Assembly: GCA_023251155.1 (NCBI GenBank) | Contig: JAHEZH010000001.1 | Coordinates: 1 to 56,693, forward strand | DNA from: Flammeovirgaceae bacterium | GTDB taxonomy: Bacteria; Bacteroidota; Bacteroidia; Cytophagales; Cyclobacteriaceae | Reading direction: 5' to 3' | DNA: 56,693 nucleotides | In this document: piece by piece, positions 15,848 to 24,512 of the stretch | How positions within the stretch are numbered: position 1 is the stretch's first letter | Layout of the letters: every line of letters starts with the position of its first letter | Notes under the pieces: generated by a model | Database searches by the model: none | Told to the model about the DNA's origin: nothing | The model's input: the letters and a program-made list of their open reading frames with translations, nothing else | Translations under genes and position numbers: made by a program

Positions 15848-18265
15848 ATGTTTAAAAATTACGTTAAGACTGCCATGCGCAGCCTGTTAAGGCATCGCTT
15901 TTTCTCGGCCATCAATATTTTTGGTCTGGCTGTAGCCATGACTATCTGTATGGCCATCATTATGATGATTGCCGACCAGATGATGTACGATCGGTACAAC
16001 ACCAGGCGCGATCGTATTTACCGGATCAACACTATTCCGCTCGGAGAAAACAATGCCGAGCATAACGAAACAGCCACCACCACACTTCCTCTTCGCAATG
16101 AATTGATGGAGAGCTTTACCGGAATAGAAAAATCGGTGCGCATACTGCGTGGCTTTGGTAATATGTGGCTGGAGATTGAGCAGAACGTAAACATTCCGGT
16201 AGCTGGATTTTTTGTTGATCCGGAAATGCTGGATGTGTTTGAATACGAGTTGGAGTACGGAGACCGAAACACGGCACTTACTGAACCCCGCTCCGTTGTT
16301 CTTACCCGTAAAGCAGCCAGGAAATTATTCAAACAGGAAAACCCGGTAGGCGAAACCTTTAAGGTAGGCGAACAAGGTTTGTTTAAAGTAACTGGTGTGC
16401 TGAAGGAGACTAACCATAAATCGCACATTGTATTTGATGCACTGGCCAGTATATCGACCATTAAAGATCTGAAAGAAACACGCTATCGCAGAGATATCGA
16501 CAACTGGTATCAATACACGGCAGGATGGATTTATATTTTGGTGGAAGAAGGAAAAGGACCGCATGACATCAACCCTCATCTTGAAAAAATTCAAAAAGCC
16601 CATTTTACAAAACTGCCCAAGCCCGACACTCAGCAAAAAGTAAAGTATCACCTGCAGTCGTTGATGAGCATTACTCCTGGCCCGTTCATCAACAATCCCA
16701 TTGGCCCATTTCTTCCGTGGCTATTCATTTACTTCTTTGCCGGACTGGCGGCAGTGGTGATGCTCACATCGTGCTTCAATTTCACCAATCTGTCCATTGC
16801 CCGCTCACTTACACGCGCCCGCGAAATAGGTGTGCGCAAAGTAACCGGTGCCATGCGCTGGCAGATTTTCGTTCAGTTTTTATCTGAATCGATACTGGTT
16901 GCATTGTTTGCTCTGGGCCTAGCTATCGTTCTCTTATTGGCAAGCAAGCCGCTCATGATGCAGCTCAGTTTTGCACGACTCATGAAATGGGATCTGGAGG
17001 CCAATTACTTTGTATATGCCATTTTTCTGGTCTTCGCTATAGTAGTGGGCATCCTTGCCGGGCTTTTTCCGGCCGCAGTGATGAGTGGCTTTCAGCCGGT
17101 GAAAGTATTGAAGGGATTTACCAACATTAAATTATTCTCCCGCATGGGCCTGCGCAAAACATTATTGATCGCGCAGTTTACATTCTCACTCATTTTCATT
17201 CTATCGGTCATTGTTGTGTTCAACCAACTCCAGTTATTCCTCAAAGCCGATCACGGGTTTAGTATGGACAAAAAAGCAATCGTGTACCTGAGCAATACTT
17301 CCGCTCAGGCGATGAAAACGGAATTGCTAAAATACAGCAACATTGAAAATGTAACCGCGGCATCGCACATACCTGCCGCTGGAAGCAGTTATGGCGAAGG
17401 CTTTAAAAAATCCCTTGATGAGAAAGACTGGATTAACATAAACTACTATGCTGTAGATGAAGACTACCTCAAAAACATTGATGTGAAAATGGTAGCCGGT
17501 CGTTTCTATACCGCCGAAGCAGGTGAATCAAACAAAGGTTTTATTGTGATCAGTGAAAAGGCGGTAGAGACATTTCATTTCCAAAGTCCTATTGATGCCG
17601 TGGGGCAGGAAATCATACAGCAGAATGATTCAGCACGTCTGCAAATAATCGGAGTGGTTAAAAACTACAATCATCAATTGCTGATGGAAAAAATGGATCC
17701 GCTTGCGTTGATGTATAAGCCGGATGATTTCCAGATTCTGCAGGTACAGTATTCCAACTCCTTCCAAGAGGCTGGTGCTTCTATCGAAGCTGCATGGAGC
17801 AAAGTAAACCCCACTTTAAAAGTGGACTATCGCGATTTCAATGAAGAGATCCATAAAATCTATGACATCTTCTTTGGTGATATTGTGAATATACTGGGCG
17901 TGATTTCCTTCCTCGCTATCATCATCTCCTCACTGGGCCTGCTTGGTATGGCTACGTACACCACCGAAACACGCATTAAAGAAATATCAATACGCAAAGT
18001 ACTGGGCGGAAGCAACCGGTCACTGGTTTATCTTCTTTCCAAAGGGTTCTTTTCGGTGTTGCTTATTGCGATTTTCATTGCTACTCCGGCTGCTTACTTC
18101 ATCAATAACCTATGGCTGGAGCTGCTTGCTTACCATGTGTCCGTAAATGCAGGTGTAATCGCGCTGGGTGTTTTGATCCTTGTGCTCTTTGGTGTAATCA
18201 CCATTGGTTCACAGGCATGGAGAGCGGTCTTTGTAAATCCGGTGGATAATCTGAAAAATGATTAG
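15848..18265 (+). CDS. FtsX/MacB-family ABC transporter permease
   Basis: An 805-residue type VII ABC permease. The order is transmembrane helix 1 (residues 21-43), a MacB-like periplasmic core (about 50-280), an FtsX block of three helices (roughly 290-415), a second start (GLRKTLLIAQFTFSLIFILSVIVVF) with another periplasmic domain, and a C-terminal FtsX block of three helices. Signature text ARSLTRAREIGVRKVTGAMRWQIFVQFLSESILVA and TETRIKEISIRKVLGGSNRSLVYLLSKGF are hallmark FtsX coupling helices. Such proteins extrude substrates or transmit force when paired with a MacB-like ATPase; no ATPase gene is next to this one. Bacteroidota genomes carry many such solitary permeases. Terminator 18324-18355 follows. 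Confidence 0.93.
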   Translation: MFKNYVKTAMRSLLRHRFFSAINIFGLAVAMTICMAIIMMIADQMMYDRYNTRRDRIYRINTIPLGENNAEHNETATTTLPLRNELMESFTGIEKSVRILRGFGNMWLEIEQNVNIPVAGFFVDPEMLDVFEYELEYGDRNTALTEPRSVVLTRKAARKLFKQENPVGETFKVGEQGLFKVTGVLKETNHKSHIVFDALASISTIKDLKETRYRRDIDNWYQYTAGWIYILVEEGKGPHDINPHLEKIQKAHFTKLPKPDTQQKVKYHLQSLMSITPGPFINNPIGPFLPWLFIYFFAGLAAVVMLTSCFNFTNLSIARSLTRAREIGVRKVTGAMRWQIFVQFLSESILVALFALGLAIVLLLASKPLMMQLSFARLMKWDLEANYFVYAIFLVFAIVVGILAGLFPAAVMSGFQPVKVLKGFTNIKLFSRMGLRKTLLIAQFTFSLIFILSVIVVFNQLQLFLKADHGFSMDKKAIVYLSNTSAQAMKTELLKYSNIENVTAASHIPAAGSSYGEGFKKSLDEKDWININYYAVDEDYLKNIDVKMVAGRFYTAEAGESNKGFIVISEKAVETFHFQSPIDAVGQEIIQQNDSARLQIIGVVKNYNHQLLMEKMDPLALMYKPDDFQILQVQYSNSFQEAGASIEAAWSKVNPTLKVDYRDFNEEIHKIYDIFFGDIVNILGVISFLAIIISSLGLLGMATYTTETRIKEISIRKVLGGSNRSLVYLLSKGFFSVLLIAIFIATPAAYFINNLWLELLAYHVSVNAGVIALGVLILVLFGVITIGSQAWRAVFVNPVDNLKND

Positions 18266-18323
18266 CCCAACACAGAAAAGGAGATAATCACACCTAAGCG
18301 GTTATCCCTTTTTTCAACTTGGT

Positions 18324-18355
18324 AAACAGGTAATCATTTGTTTGATTACCTGTTT
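18324..18355 (+). terminator. Rho-independent terminator after the permease
   Basis: AAACAGGTAATCA at 18324-18336 pairs with TGATTACCTGTTT at 18343-18355, a 13-bp perfect stem with a 6-base loop ending in a T run. It lies 60 bases past the permease stop. Confidence 0.92.
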
Positions 18356-18563
18356 TTAATTAACCTCATTTTTGGTGGCCATCCTTTGGAGGAAAGAAGA
18401 TGGACAAAATCTTATGCTTGAAAAAAGTGAGGATGTGAACGATTGTATCATGCGCTTTCAGTGGCTTCATAAACACCATAACAAATTCGCATCTCATCGA
18501 ATAAAATTCAAAAAAGGCCAATGTGCCCATAAAGGCTAACCCAACAATTGGCACATCGGCTCA

Positions 18564-20051
18564 TTATTTAAAATGCTTCAGCATTACGATCTCTTCTGAT
18601 TTCAGAAATCGCCACTGGCCGCGTTTCAGGTCTTTCTTATCCAGACCGGCATATACTACGCGATCAAGCTTCACTACTTCGTAGCCCAGTGTTTCAAAAA
18701 TTCTTCTTACTACACGGTTCCACCCGATGTGGATTTCAATCCCCACGGTCTTTTCGTCATCGCTTACAATGGCGGCATCATCCACAATGGCTTTGCCCTC
18801 TTCCAGTTGTACTCCGTCCACTACTTTTTGAAAATCATTTTTAGTGATCGGCTTGTCCAATTCTACTTTATAAATCTTCTTGGCATTGTAGGACGGATGT
18901 GTCAGCTTATCGGTAAGATCTCCATCATTCGTCAACAACAGAAGTCCGGTTGTATTTCTGTCCAGACGGCCAACCGGATAGATCCGCTCTTTGCATGCGC
19001 TCGCCACCAGGCTCATTACTGTATTACGCTCCTGCGGATCATCGGTCGTTGTGATAAATCCTTTCGGCTTGTTCAATAATACATACACCGGTTTTTCTGC
19101 TTTCAGCTTTTTACCTTCATGGCGCACTTCATCTGTCGGCTTCACCTTATATCCCATCTCAGTAATGGTTTCTCCATTTACTGAAATCAATCCCATCTTG
19201 ATCAGTTCATCTGCTTCTCTGCGCGAGCAAACGCCACTGTTGGAAATGAATTTATTAAGACGGATCAACCCATCGTCCGATTTTCGCTCAATGACATTCC
19301 CGGCAATCTGATTGCGTTGGTTTTCGGTCTTTGCCTGTACAAATGACTTCTTCTCTCCGGCTTTCTTAAAAGGTTTCTTGTCACCCTCATTGCGCGAGAA
19401 GCTTTTAGAGAAGCGTTTTGGCTTGTCTTCACCACTTCGCTCATCGCGGTTGCTGAAAGCAGGTTTTGAAAAACGCTTTGGTCGCTCCGATGAATCTTCT
19501 CTTTGAGTATACGGTCTTTTGTTATCTCTGTCTCCAAAACTTCTTTTTTCGCCTTCCGGTTTCGAAAAACGTTTTGGCCTTTCGTCCGATCCTTCACTTC
19601 TTCCATACCGGGGCTTTGCAAATCCCGGACGGTCAGCTGAATCTTCTCTTCGGGTATAGGATCTCTTGTTTTCCCGATCACCAAAACTTCCACCTCTTCC
19701 TTCCGGTTTGGAGAAGCGCCCTGGTTTGTCGCTGGAAGTATCTTCTGATCTTGAAAAACGTTTTGGGCGATCGGAGGATGAATCCTCTCTTTTGCCATAT
19801 GGCTTTTTAAAACCACCTCTGCTCTCTCCATCCGGTCGCGGGCGGAAACCGGCTGATCCGGAGGTACGTGGTCTGAACTCACGTGGTTTATCTGAGCTGG
19901 AAGAACGTGAAGACCGTTTGTCTCCGCCTTCAAACTCACCACGTCCTGATCTTTTCTTTGCCTTATGAAAAGAGTTCTCTGCATCGGTGCGCTTGCCAAA
20001 AGAGGAAGTGCCTTTTCCCGAAGATTTATTTGATTTGCCTTTGCCTGCCAT
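18564..20051 (-). CDS. rluB: 23S rRNA pseudouridine synthase RluB-like with long low-complexity head
   Basis: A 495-residue protein. Residues 1 to about 235 are an Arg/Lys/Ser/Gly-rich disordered head built of imperfect repeats such as RPKRFSKPEG, FGDRDNKRPYTQRED and SSDRPKRFSR. An S4 RNA-binding domain follows (IRLNKFISNSGVCSRREADE), then the RsuA-type synthase domain with YPVGRLDRNTTGLLLLTNDG, catalytic Asp364. RluB converts a uridine in helix 89/90 of 23S rRNA to pseudouridine; RluE/RluF-type paralogues cannot be excluded. The head is much longer than in E. coli RluB and should bind RNA non-specifically. It lies downstream of scpB but behind a terminator-like hairpin (20135-20161). Confidence 0.9.
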   Translation of the reverse strand: MAGKGKSNKSSGKGTSSFGKRTDAENSFHKAKKRSGRGEFEGGDKRSSRSSSSDKPREFRPRTSGSAGFRPRPDGESRGGFKKPYGKREDSSSDRPKRFSRSEDTSSDKPGRFSKPEGRGGSFGDRENKRSYTRREDSADRPGFAKPRYGRSEGSDERPKRFSKPEGEKRSFGDRDNKRPYTQREDSSERPKRFSKPAFSNRDERSGEDKPKRFSKSFSRNEGDKKPFKKAGEKKSFVQAKTENQRNQIAGNVIERKSDDGLIRLNKFISNSGVCSRREADELIKMGLISVNGETITEMGYKVKPTDEVRHEGKKLKAEKPVYVLLNKPKGFITTTDDPQERNTVMSLVASACKERIYPVGRLDRNTTGLLLLTNDGDLTDKLTHPSYNAKKIYKVELDKPITKNDFQKVVDGVQLEEGKAIVDDAAIVSDDEKTVGIEIHIGWNRVVRRIFETLGYEVVKLDRVVYAGLDKKDLKRGQWRFLKSEEIVMLKHFK

Positions 20052-20134
20052 AATGCGGTAAAATTACAAAAATTAGATGGTAGCCCTTTTCGTTCCTCAG
20101 TAGGACCTAAAACCGGCCTGTATAAAAATGAAAA

Positions 20135-20161
20135 ACGCCCCGGTAAATGAGACCGGAGCGT
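20135..20161 (-). terminator. terminator-like hairpin after scpB
   Basis: ACGCCCCGGT at 20135-20144 pairs with ACCGGAGCGT at 20152-20161 with one mismatch. On the minus strand the stem is followed by TTTTTCATTTTTATA. It should end the dksA-like/scpB transcript before rluB. Confidence 0.8.
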
Positions 20162-20188
20162 CATACTGATTCTTTTCCGTTCTTACTA

Positions 20189-20758
20189 TTATTGCCCTTC
20201 GCCAGGCACCTCTCCGATGGTGTTTACTTCCTGGGTGAAATCCTTGGGGGTAGGTAGCTCATTGATATCATTGATACCAAAATACTCCATGAACTTGGCA
20301 CTGGTACCATACAACATGGGTCGGCCAATAGTATCTGCCTTTCCACGAATTTCAATCAACCCTTTGTCCAGCAGTTTCTGTATGGCATAGTCACAGTTTA
20401 CACCGCGTATGTTTTCCACCTCTGTTTTAGAGATCGGTTGCTTGTACGCGATGATCGACAGTGTTTCCATAGCAGAAGTAGAAAGTCTTTTTTTCGACTG
20501 CTGTTTCAGCATAATGCCTATACTTGCCTGGTAGGCGGGCTTGGTCAAAAACTGAAAACCACCGCCACCTTTGTTCAGCTGAAAGGAAAACTCATCACTT
20601 TGATACTTGGTATCCAGCTTTTCGATAGCCGCAGCAATGTCTTCTTCCGGAACATCTGCATTAAACATCTCGGAAAGACACGCTTTGATATCCACTACCT
20701 TGGTAGGTACCGGAGAACAAAAGATCAACGCCTCAACATGATTTACTAAAAAGTCCAC
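20189..20758 (-). CDS. scpB: chromosome segregation and condensation protein ScpB
   Basis: A 189-residue kleisin-associated subunit of the Smc-ScpA-ScpB condensin. The two winged-helix domains are visible: the first around residues 1-80 (FLVNHVEALIFCSPVPTKV), the second with LSTSAMETLSIIAYKQPISKTEVENIRGVNCDYAIQKLLDKGLIEIRGKADTIGRPMLYGTS, the family signature. The protein dimerises and bridges ScpA to Smc to organise newly replicated chromosome arms. No scpA or smc gene lies in the window. It starts 18 bases after the H1/DksA-like gene and likely shares its promoter. Confidence 0.96.
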   Translation of the reverse strand: MDFLVNHVEALIFCSPVPTKVVDIKACLSEMFNADVPEEDIAAAIEKLDTKYQSDEFSFQLNKGGGGFQFLTKPAYQASIGIMLKQQSKKRLSTSAMETLSIIAYKQPISKTEVENIRGVNCDYAIQKLLDKGLIEIRGKADTIGRPMLYGTSAKFMEYFGINDINELPTPKDFTQEVNTIGEVPGEGQ

Positions 20759-20776
20759 AATCTCCTCCTCTGCTTA

Positions 20777-21589
20777 TTAATCCTGCTTCATCATTTTTGC
20801 TTCAATGGATTGTGTAGTGTGGGGCACTGCAATCAATCTTTCTTTTGAAATCAGCTTACCGGTCACGGTACAGATTCCATAAGTACCATTCTTGATGCGC
20901 ACCAGTGCATTCTCAAGATTGGTGATGTATTTCAACTGACGTGCTGCAAGCTGGCTCAGGTTTTCCTTCTCAGCGGTTTCAGCTCCGTCTTCGAGTACTT
21001 TTGTATTCCCTCCCGATGTGGCATCAGTACCTTCATCGTTAGTACGGTTCAATGTATCTTTCAATAACTTGAATTCGTCTTTTGCTTTTTGAAGCTTGCC
21101 CTGAATCAATACTTCAAACTCTTTCAGCTCTGATTCGCTATAGCGTGTACGATCGTCCTGCACGGCAGGTGTAGTAGGCTTGTGTGCGATGGGGCGCTGA
21201 CTGATAATCGGAAAAATATTCAACTGCGGATTGGATGGCTTAGCCATCGCCTCCTGCTTTTTGGTCAATGTTTTAACAGGTGCTTCTTTTTCAGGAGCTT
21301 CCTTTCTTTCTACCGGAGCTTTCACTGCCTTCACAGGTGCTTCTTTCTTGGCTACTACCTTTTTAGGAGCTTCTTTTTTAGCAACAACCTTCTTAGGTGC
21401 TGCTTCCTTTTTGGCAGGTGCCTTCTTCGCTACTACTTTCTTTTCAATCTTTTTGGAAGCAGATTTTTTTACTGGTGCTTTGGCTTTTACTACAGAAGCC
21501 TTCTTTGCTTTAGGAGCAGGTTTTGCTTTCGCCTTTGCAACCGTTTTCTTTACTGCTTTAGCGGGCGACTTTTTATTTGTTTTGGCCAT
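20777..21589 (-). CDS. histone H1-like/DksA-type protein with lost zinc ligands
   Basis: A 270-residue protein. Residues 1 to about 115 are a lysine/alanine/proline-rich histone H1-like tail with repeated KKVVAKKEAP and AKAKAPVKK units. About 150-270 match the TraR/DksA coiled coil plus zinc-finger region: ESELKEFEVLIQGKLQKAKDE and RIKNGTYGICTVTGKLISKERLIAVPH. Of the four DksA cysteines only the first is kept (YGIC); the next positions are Thr, Ser and Ala (CTVTG, TQSIEAK), so no zinc should be bound. DksA proteins act at the RNA polymerase secondary channel; the basic tail suggests additional DNA binding. This cysteine-poor form is common in Bacteroidota. A good promoter lies 39 bases upstream. 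Confidence 0.85.
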   Translation of the reverse strand: MAKTNKKSPAKAVKKTVAKAKAKPAPKAKKASVVKAKAPVKKSASKKIEKKVVAKKAPAKKEAAPKKVVAKKEAPKKVVAKKEAPVKAVKAPVERKEAPEKEAPVKTLTKKQEAMAKPSNPQLNIFPIISQRPIAHKPTTPAVQDDRTRYSESELKEFEVLIQGKLQKAKDEFKLLKDTLNRTNDEGTDATSGGNTKVLEDGAETAEKENLSQLAARQLKYITNLENALVRIKNGTYGICTVTGKLISKERLIAVPHTTQSIEAKMMKQD

Positions 21590-21627
21590 ACATTAAGTCC
21601 TTGGTAAAGGGTTAAAAAAAGATGGCG

Positions 21628-21656
21628 CAAAAATACATGGTCGTAGCGGAAACAAA
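21628..21656 (-). promoter_or_regulatory. Bacteroidota-type promoter for the H1/DksA-like gene and scpB
   Basis: On the minus strand TTTG (21656-21653) is followed after 17 bases by TATTTTTG (21635-21628), a perfect TAnnTTTG -7 box. The start codon at 21589 would follow a leader of about 30 bases. Confidence 0.55.
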
Positions 21657-21865
21657 AAATGTATTCTGATTAAATAAACCCGCTTAAAATTTTACAAAAA
21701 GCATTATTTGCAAAATAATATTCTATTGAATATGAATTTTATTTGCTTAAATTCTGATTTCGATACATTCCAGGGAAAGGGATCGGATTCTAAAATTCCG
21801 CTCATGGCAAAAAGTGATGTGCACAATCAGTAATAACTACATGATCAATAAACAATTATCCGCCA

Positions 21866-24457
21866 CTATCTCGATGCGAGAATCACCCGCTTGCGGAAGG
21901 TTTTTACTGTACCACTGCTGGTACTAAAGGCCTCAAACCAAACAAGGTAATATCCGCTCTTCGCCTTGGTGCCATCATCACGGTCGCCTTCCCACCGAAA
22001 GATTCCGTCATACCCAATGGTTCCGTTGTTGACAATCTCTTTTATTGCTCTTCCCTGTTGGTCATAGATTTTCACGTTGGCCACATAGCCACTCTCTTCA
22101 AACTTATACTGTATCTGTGCAAAATCATTTCCTGGCATTTCGATCGAAAAAATTTCTGGTAACACCTGTACTTCACCGCTTACGGTGAGCGCTTCAGGCC
22201 GGGTGTTGGAGTTGATGAAACCCGGAGTAGCAAAGCCCGAAGCCGCAGTAGCCGAGCGCCAGTTAGCCACATCATGGGTGGGTTGTGTCAATGATATCCG
22301 CTCCAGCGAAACTCCTTCTTCTTCTTTAATCAATGGCGAGTGCATCTTTTTCGTGTAGGCAAAAAAGTCAATCACCTTGCCTTCGTTACTGATAAGTGCG
22401 ATACTTCCCTCCTCATCGGGCAGACTGGGTAGAGTCGATTGGAAAAACTTTTCAGATACACTTTGCGGATAGTGATTTTTAAGGACGACTCCGTCTGTCG
22501 TAAAAACGATATAATCTTCCGGAGGAAGGATGTAATCGGTAGTGGTGATTTCTTTTGGGTTAGAGAGGGTTCCGTCAGGGTAGTTGGCCAGCTTCGCGTT
22601 TTTCAGATTGATGTATTTCTTAGAACGATTATAGATCTCAACAAAATTAACTCCACCCGCGCGTGGGTTGAACAATACTTCATTGATCACCACATCCAGC
22701 TCATCCATTATTTCAGGTAATGCGATTTCTGCATGGCTGAATTCTTCCTGGATACGATTGCCATTACAATCATAAATATCAACAAGACGGAGCGTGTATA
22801 ACTGACGTGCGTTAAGTTCTTCACTAAGATTCACCTGAATTTGCCGTAACGATAAATCGGTGAAGAATGCCTGCGTGGTTTTTACTTCTGGGGAGAATAG
22901 AAAGGAAGAGGAAGAGACAGGCTTCTGCAACTTCTCGTTGAACTGTAACAACAACTGGCGTGAGTTTAATGTAGTCACATAAAGAAGTTGGGGTCCTGTG
23001 AGGTCAGGCTTGTTTGCCGAAACTGAATTCCGTTCTCCGGGAGAGCCTCCGCGCTCATCCTCCGATGCCGTCCAGTTGTCTTCTTCTCCACAGCTGTTGG
23101 CGATGTCGATTAATTCAAGTGACCAGCCTCCATCTTTCTTTTCATTATCACGGTACCAGGTGGAAGAATAATGGACAGAATCTATGGTAACACCCGTAGC
23201 ACTTTTTAAAACCAGCGGCTCTCCATCGTTATTCAGCGAAGGAAAACTGGGTACAGCGAGCACCTTCACCTCTGGTGAAAACCTGTCCACGTTGGAGGTA
23301 GAGGTAAGCACCAGGTAAGAACCCGGTAGTAAAAGTGTAGAGGACAATGTTGCTGTAAAGGTAGCATCCAATAGTTTCCATCCCGCCAGGTCAAAAGCAT
23401 AAGCCGATCGGTTATGAATCTCGATGAACTCCGCTTCCGGAAGCTGAACCACCGGTGTGGGGTCAGCCATGATTTCGGTAATCAGGATGTCTTTCAACTG
23501 AGAGGCAACCACCATGAAATACTGAAACGACTTTTCAACGAGCGGCAAACGATTACCCGCTGCATCTTTTACCGATTGAACAGAAATCAAATTACTGACC
23601 CCATTTTGAAAGTGACGCTGAAATGTAAGCTGAACTGTTCTCCCGTCGGCAAGAAGGGTGGCCGAAGATGGATTACCAATGGAATTGTTAACCGAGTAAT
23701 TCAACCCGTCTTGCGCAGAAGTTACATCCAGCTGTTCGCTGAATGATACACGCAATGAATTCTGATTTAGAACCTGTACCGACTGAAGCGTGGGCGGAGT
23801 CGTGTCGACCATTATATCACCGGCATAGATATCATCGAAAAAATGCCTGTTGATGAAGCTCGGGGTGGATTGCTGGATTTTAATTCCGAAAAACGCGGAT
23901 GTGGTAAATGAATTGTCTGTAGCTGTTCCTTCACTGAAAAAATCGGTTCCTCCTGAAGCATCGCGCAGCAGTATCCATTGATGAGCAGCATCGCGGATTA
24001 CTTTTATGCTAAGCATGTTGTTCGAGGTATTGGTTACTCCGTCAGTGCCATTAATCAATAATGTTGCTACACCTGCTGTCAGCTTATAAAGACTCACTTC
24101 ATCGGGTGTGCCGCCAATACGAACAAAGTATCCGTTGTTGGCAGCACGGCTCAGATCCGATTGTTCCGACATCAGGTAAACATCCACATAATTGGCGCTC
24201 GAAGTATTGAACTGAAGATGAACAGAAAAACTCCACTCTGCAGTTAGCGCCCTGGCAGAGGGAGTACTGATATAAAAAGAAGAATTGAGGGTGGAAGAGT
24301 TGGATCTTAATCGACCATTTGAAACCATCCAGTTCGCTGCATTGTCAGCAACCCATGTTGGGTTTGCTGTATAATCACCATCCGAAAAATCATCTGCTAC
24401 TTGCCCAAACGTTAGTAAGGACATGAAAGCCAAAACAATGACGAAAGTTTTTTTCAT
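21866..24457 (-). CDS. secreted lamin-tail-domain surface protein
   Basis: An 863-residue protein with a signal peptide (MKKTFVIVLAFMSLLTFG). The order is a lectin-like beta-sandwich (about residues 20-215), an SbsA-like Ig domain (VLNQNSLRVSFSEQLD), a lamin-tail domain (ILITEIMADPTPVVQLPEAEFIEIHNRS, ending at ERGGSPGERN), a second Ig-like domain, a second lamin-tail domain (VVINEVLFNPRAGGVNFVEIYNRS) and a FlgD-like C-terminal beta-sandwich (VKIYDQQGRAIKEIVNNGTIGYDGIFRWEGDRDDG). Lamin-tail domains occur in secreted nucleases and adhesins of Bacteroidota, but no nuclease active site is visible here. The C-terminal domain resembles the region that targets proteins to type IX secretion or anchors them. 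It is divergent from asd. Confidence 0.88.
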   Translation of the reverse strand: MKKTFVIVLAFMSLLTFGQVADDFSDGDYTANPTWVADNAANWMVSNGRLRSNSSTLNSSFYISTPSARALTAEWSFSVHLQFNTSSANYVDVYLMSEQSDLSRAANNGYFVRIGGTPDEVSLYKLTAGVATLLINGTDGVTNTSNNMLSIKVIRDAAHQWILLRDASGGTDFFSEGTATDNSFTTSAFFGIKIQQSTPSFINRHFFDDIYAGDIMVDTTPPTLQSVQVLNQNSLRVSFSEQLDVTSAQDGLNYSVNNSIGNPSSATLLADGRTVQLTFQRHFQNGVSNLISVQSVKDAAGNRLPLVEKSFQYFMVVASQLKDILITEIMADPTPVVQLPEAEFIEIHNRSAYAFDLAGWKLLDATFTATLSSTLLLPGSYLVLTSTSNVDRFSPEVKVLAVPSFPSLNNDGEPLVLKSATGVTIDSVHYSSTWYRDNEKKDGGWSLELIDIANSCGEEDNWTASEDERGGSPGERNSVSANKPDLTGPQLLYVTTLNSRQLLLQFNEKLQKPVSSSSFLFSPEVKTTQAFFTDLSLRQIQVNLSEELNARQLYTLRLVDIYDCNGNRIQEEFSHAEIALPEIMDELDVVINEVLFNPRAGGVNFVEIYNRSKKYINLKNAKLANYPDGTLSNPKEITTTDYILPPEDYIVFTTDGVVLKNHYPQSVSEKFFQSTLPSLPDEEGSIALISNEGKVIDFFAYTKKMHSPLIKEEEGVSLERISLTQPTHDVANWRSATAASGFATPGFINSNTRPEALTVSGEVQVLPEIFSIEMPGNDFAQIQYKFEESGYVANVKIYDQQGRAIKEIVNNGTIGYDGIFRWEGDRDDGTKAKSGYYLVWFEAFSTSSGTVKTFRKRVILASR

Positions 24458-24476
24458 AGCGTATTGACTAACTGAC

Positions 24477-24484
24477 TATTTTTG
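24477..24484 (+). promoter_or_regulatory. -7 box upstream of asd
   Basis: TATTTTTG at 24477-24484 is a perfect TAnnTTTG match 28 bases before the asd start codon. No clear -33 TTTG is seen at the usual spacing; an AT-rich stretch lies there. Confidence 0.35.
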
Positions 24485-24512
24485 TTGCCTTAAATCAATT
24501 TAACAAAATAAA

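Noticed and set aside
18280-18315. Possible second hairpin GATAA/TTATC before the permease terminator.
   Set aside because: The stem is only five bases, with a long loop; the strong terminator at 18324-18355 is sufficient.
18366-18554. A 62-codon minus-strand frame just downstream of rluB.
   Set aside because: It is hydrophobic and aromatic without a signal or clear helix design, lacks motifs and overlaps a region next to a terminator. I do not count it as a gene.
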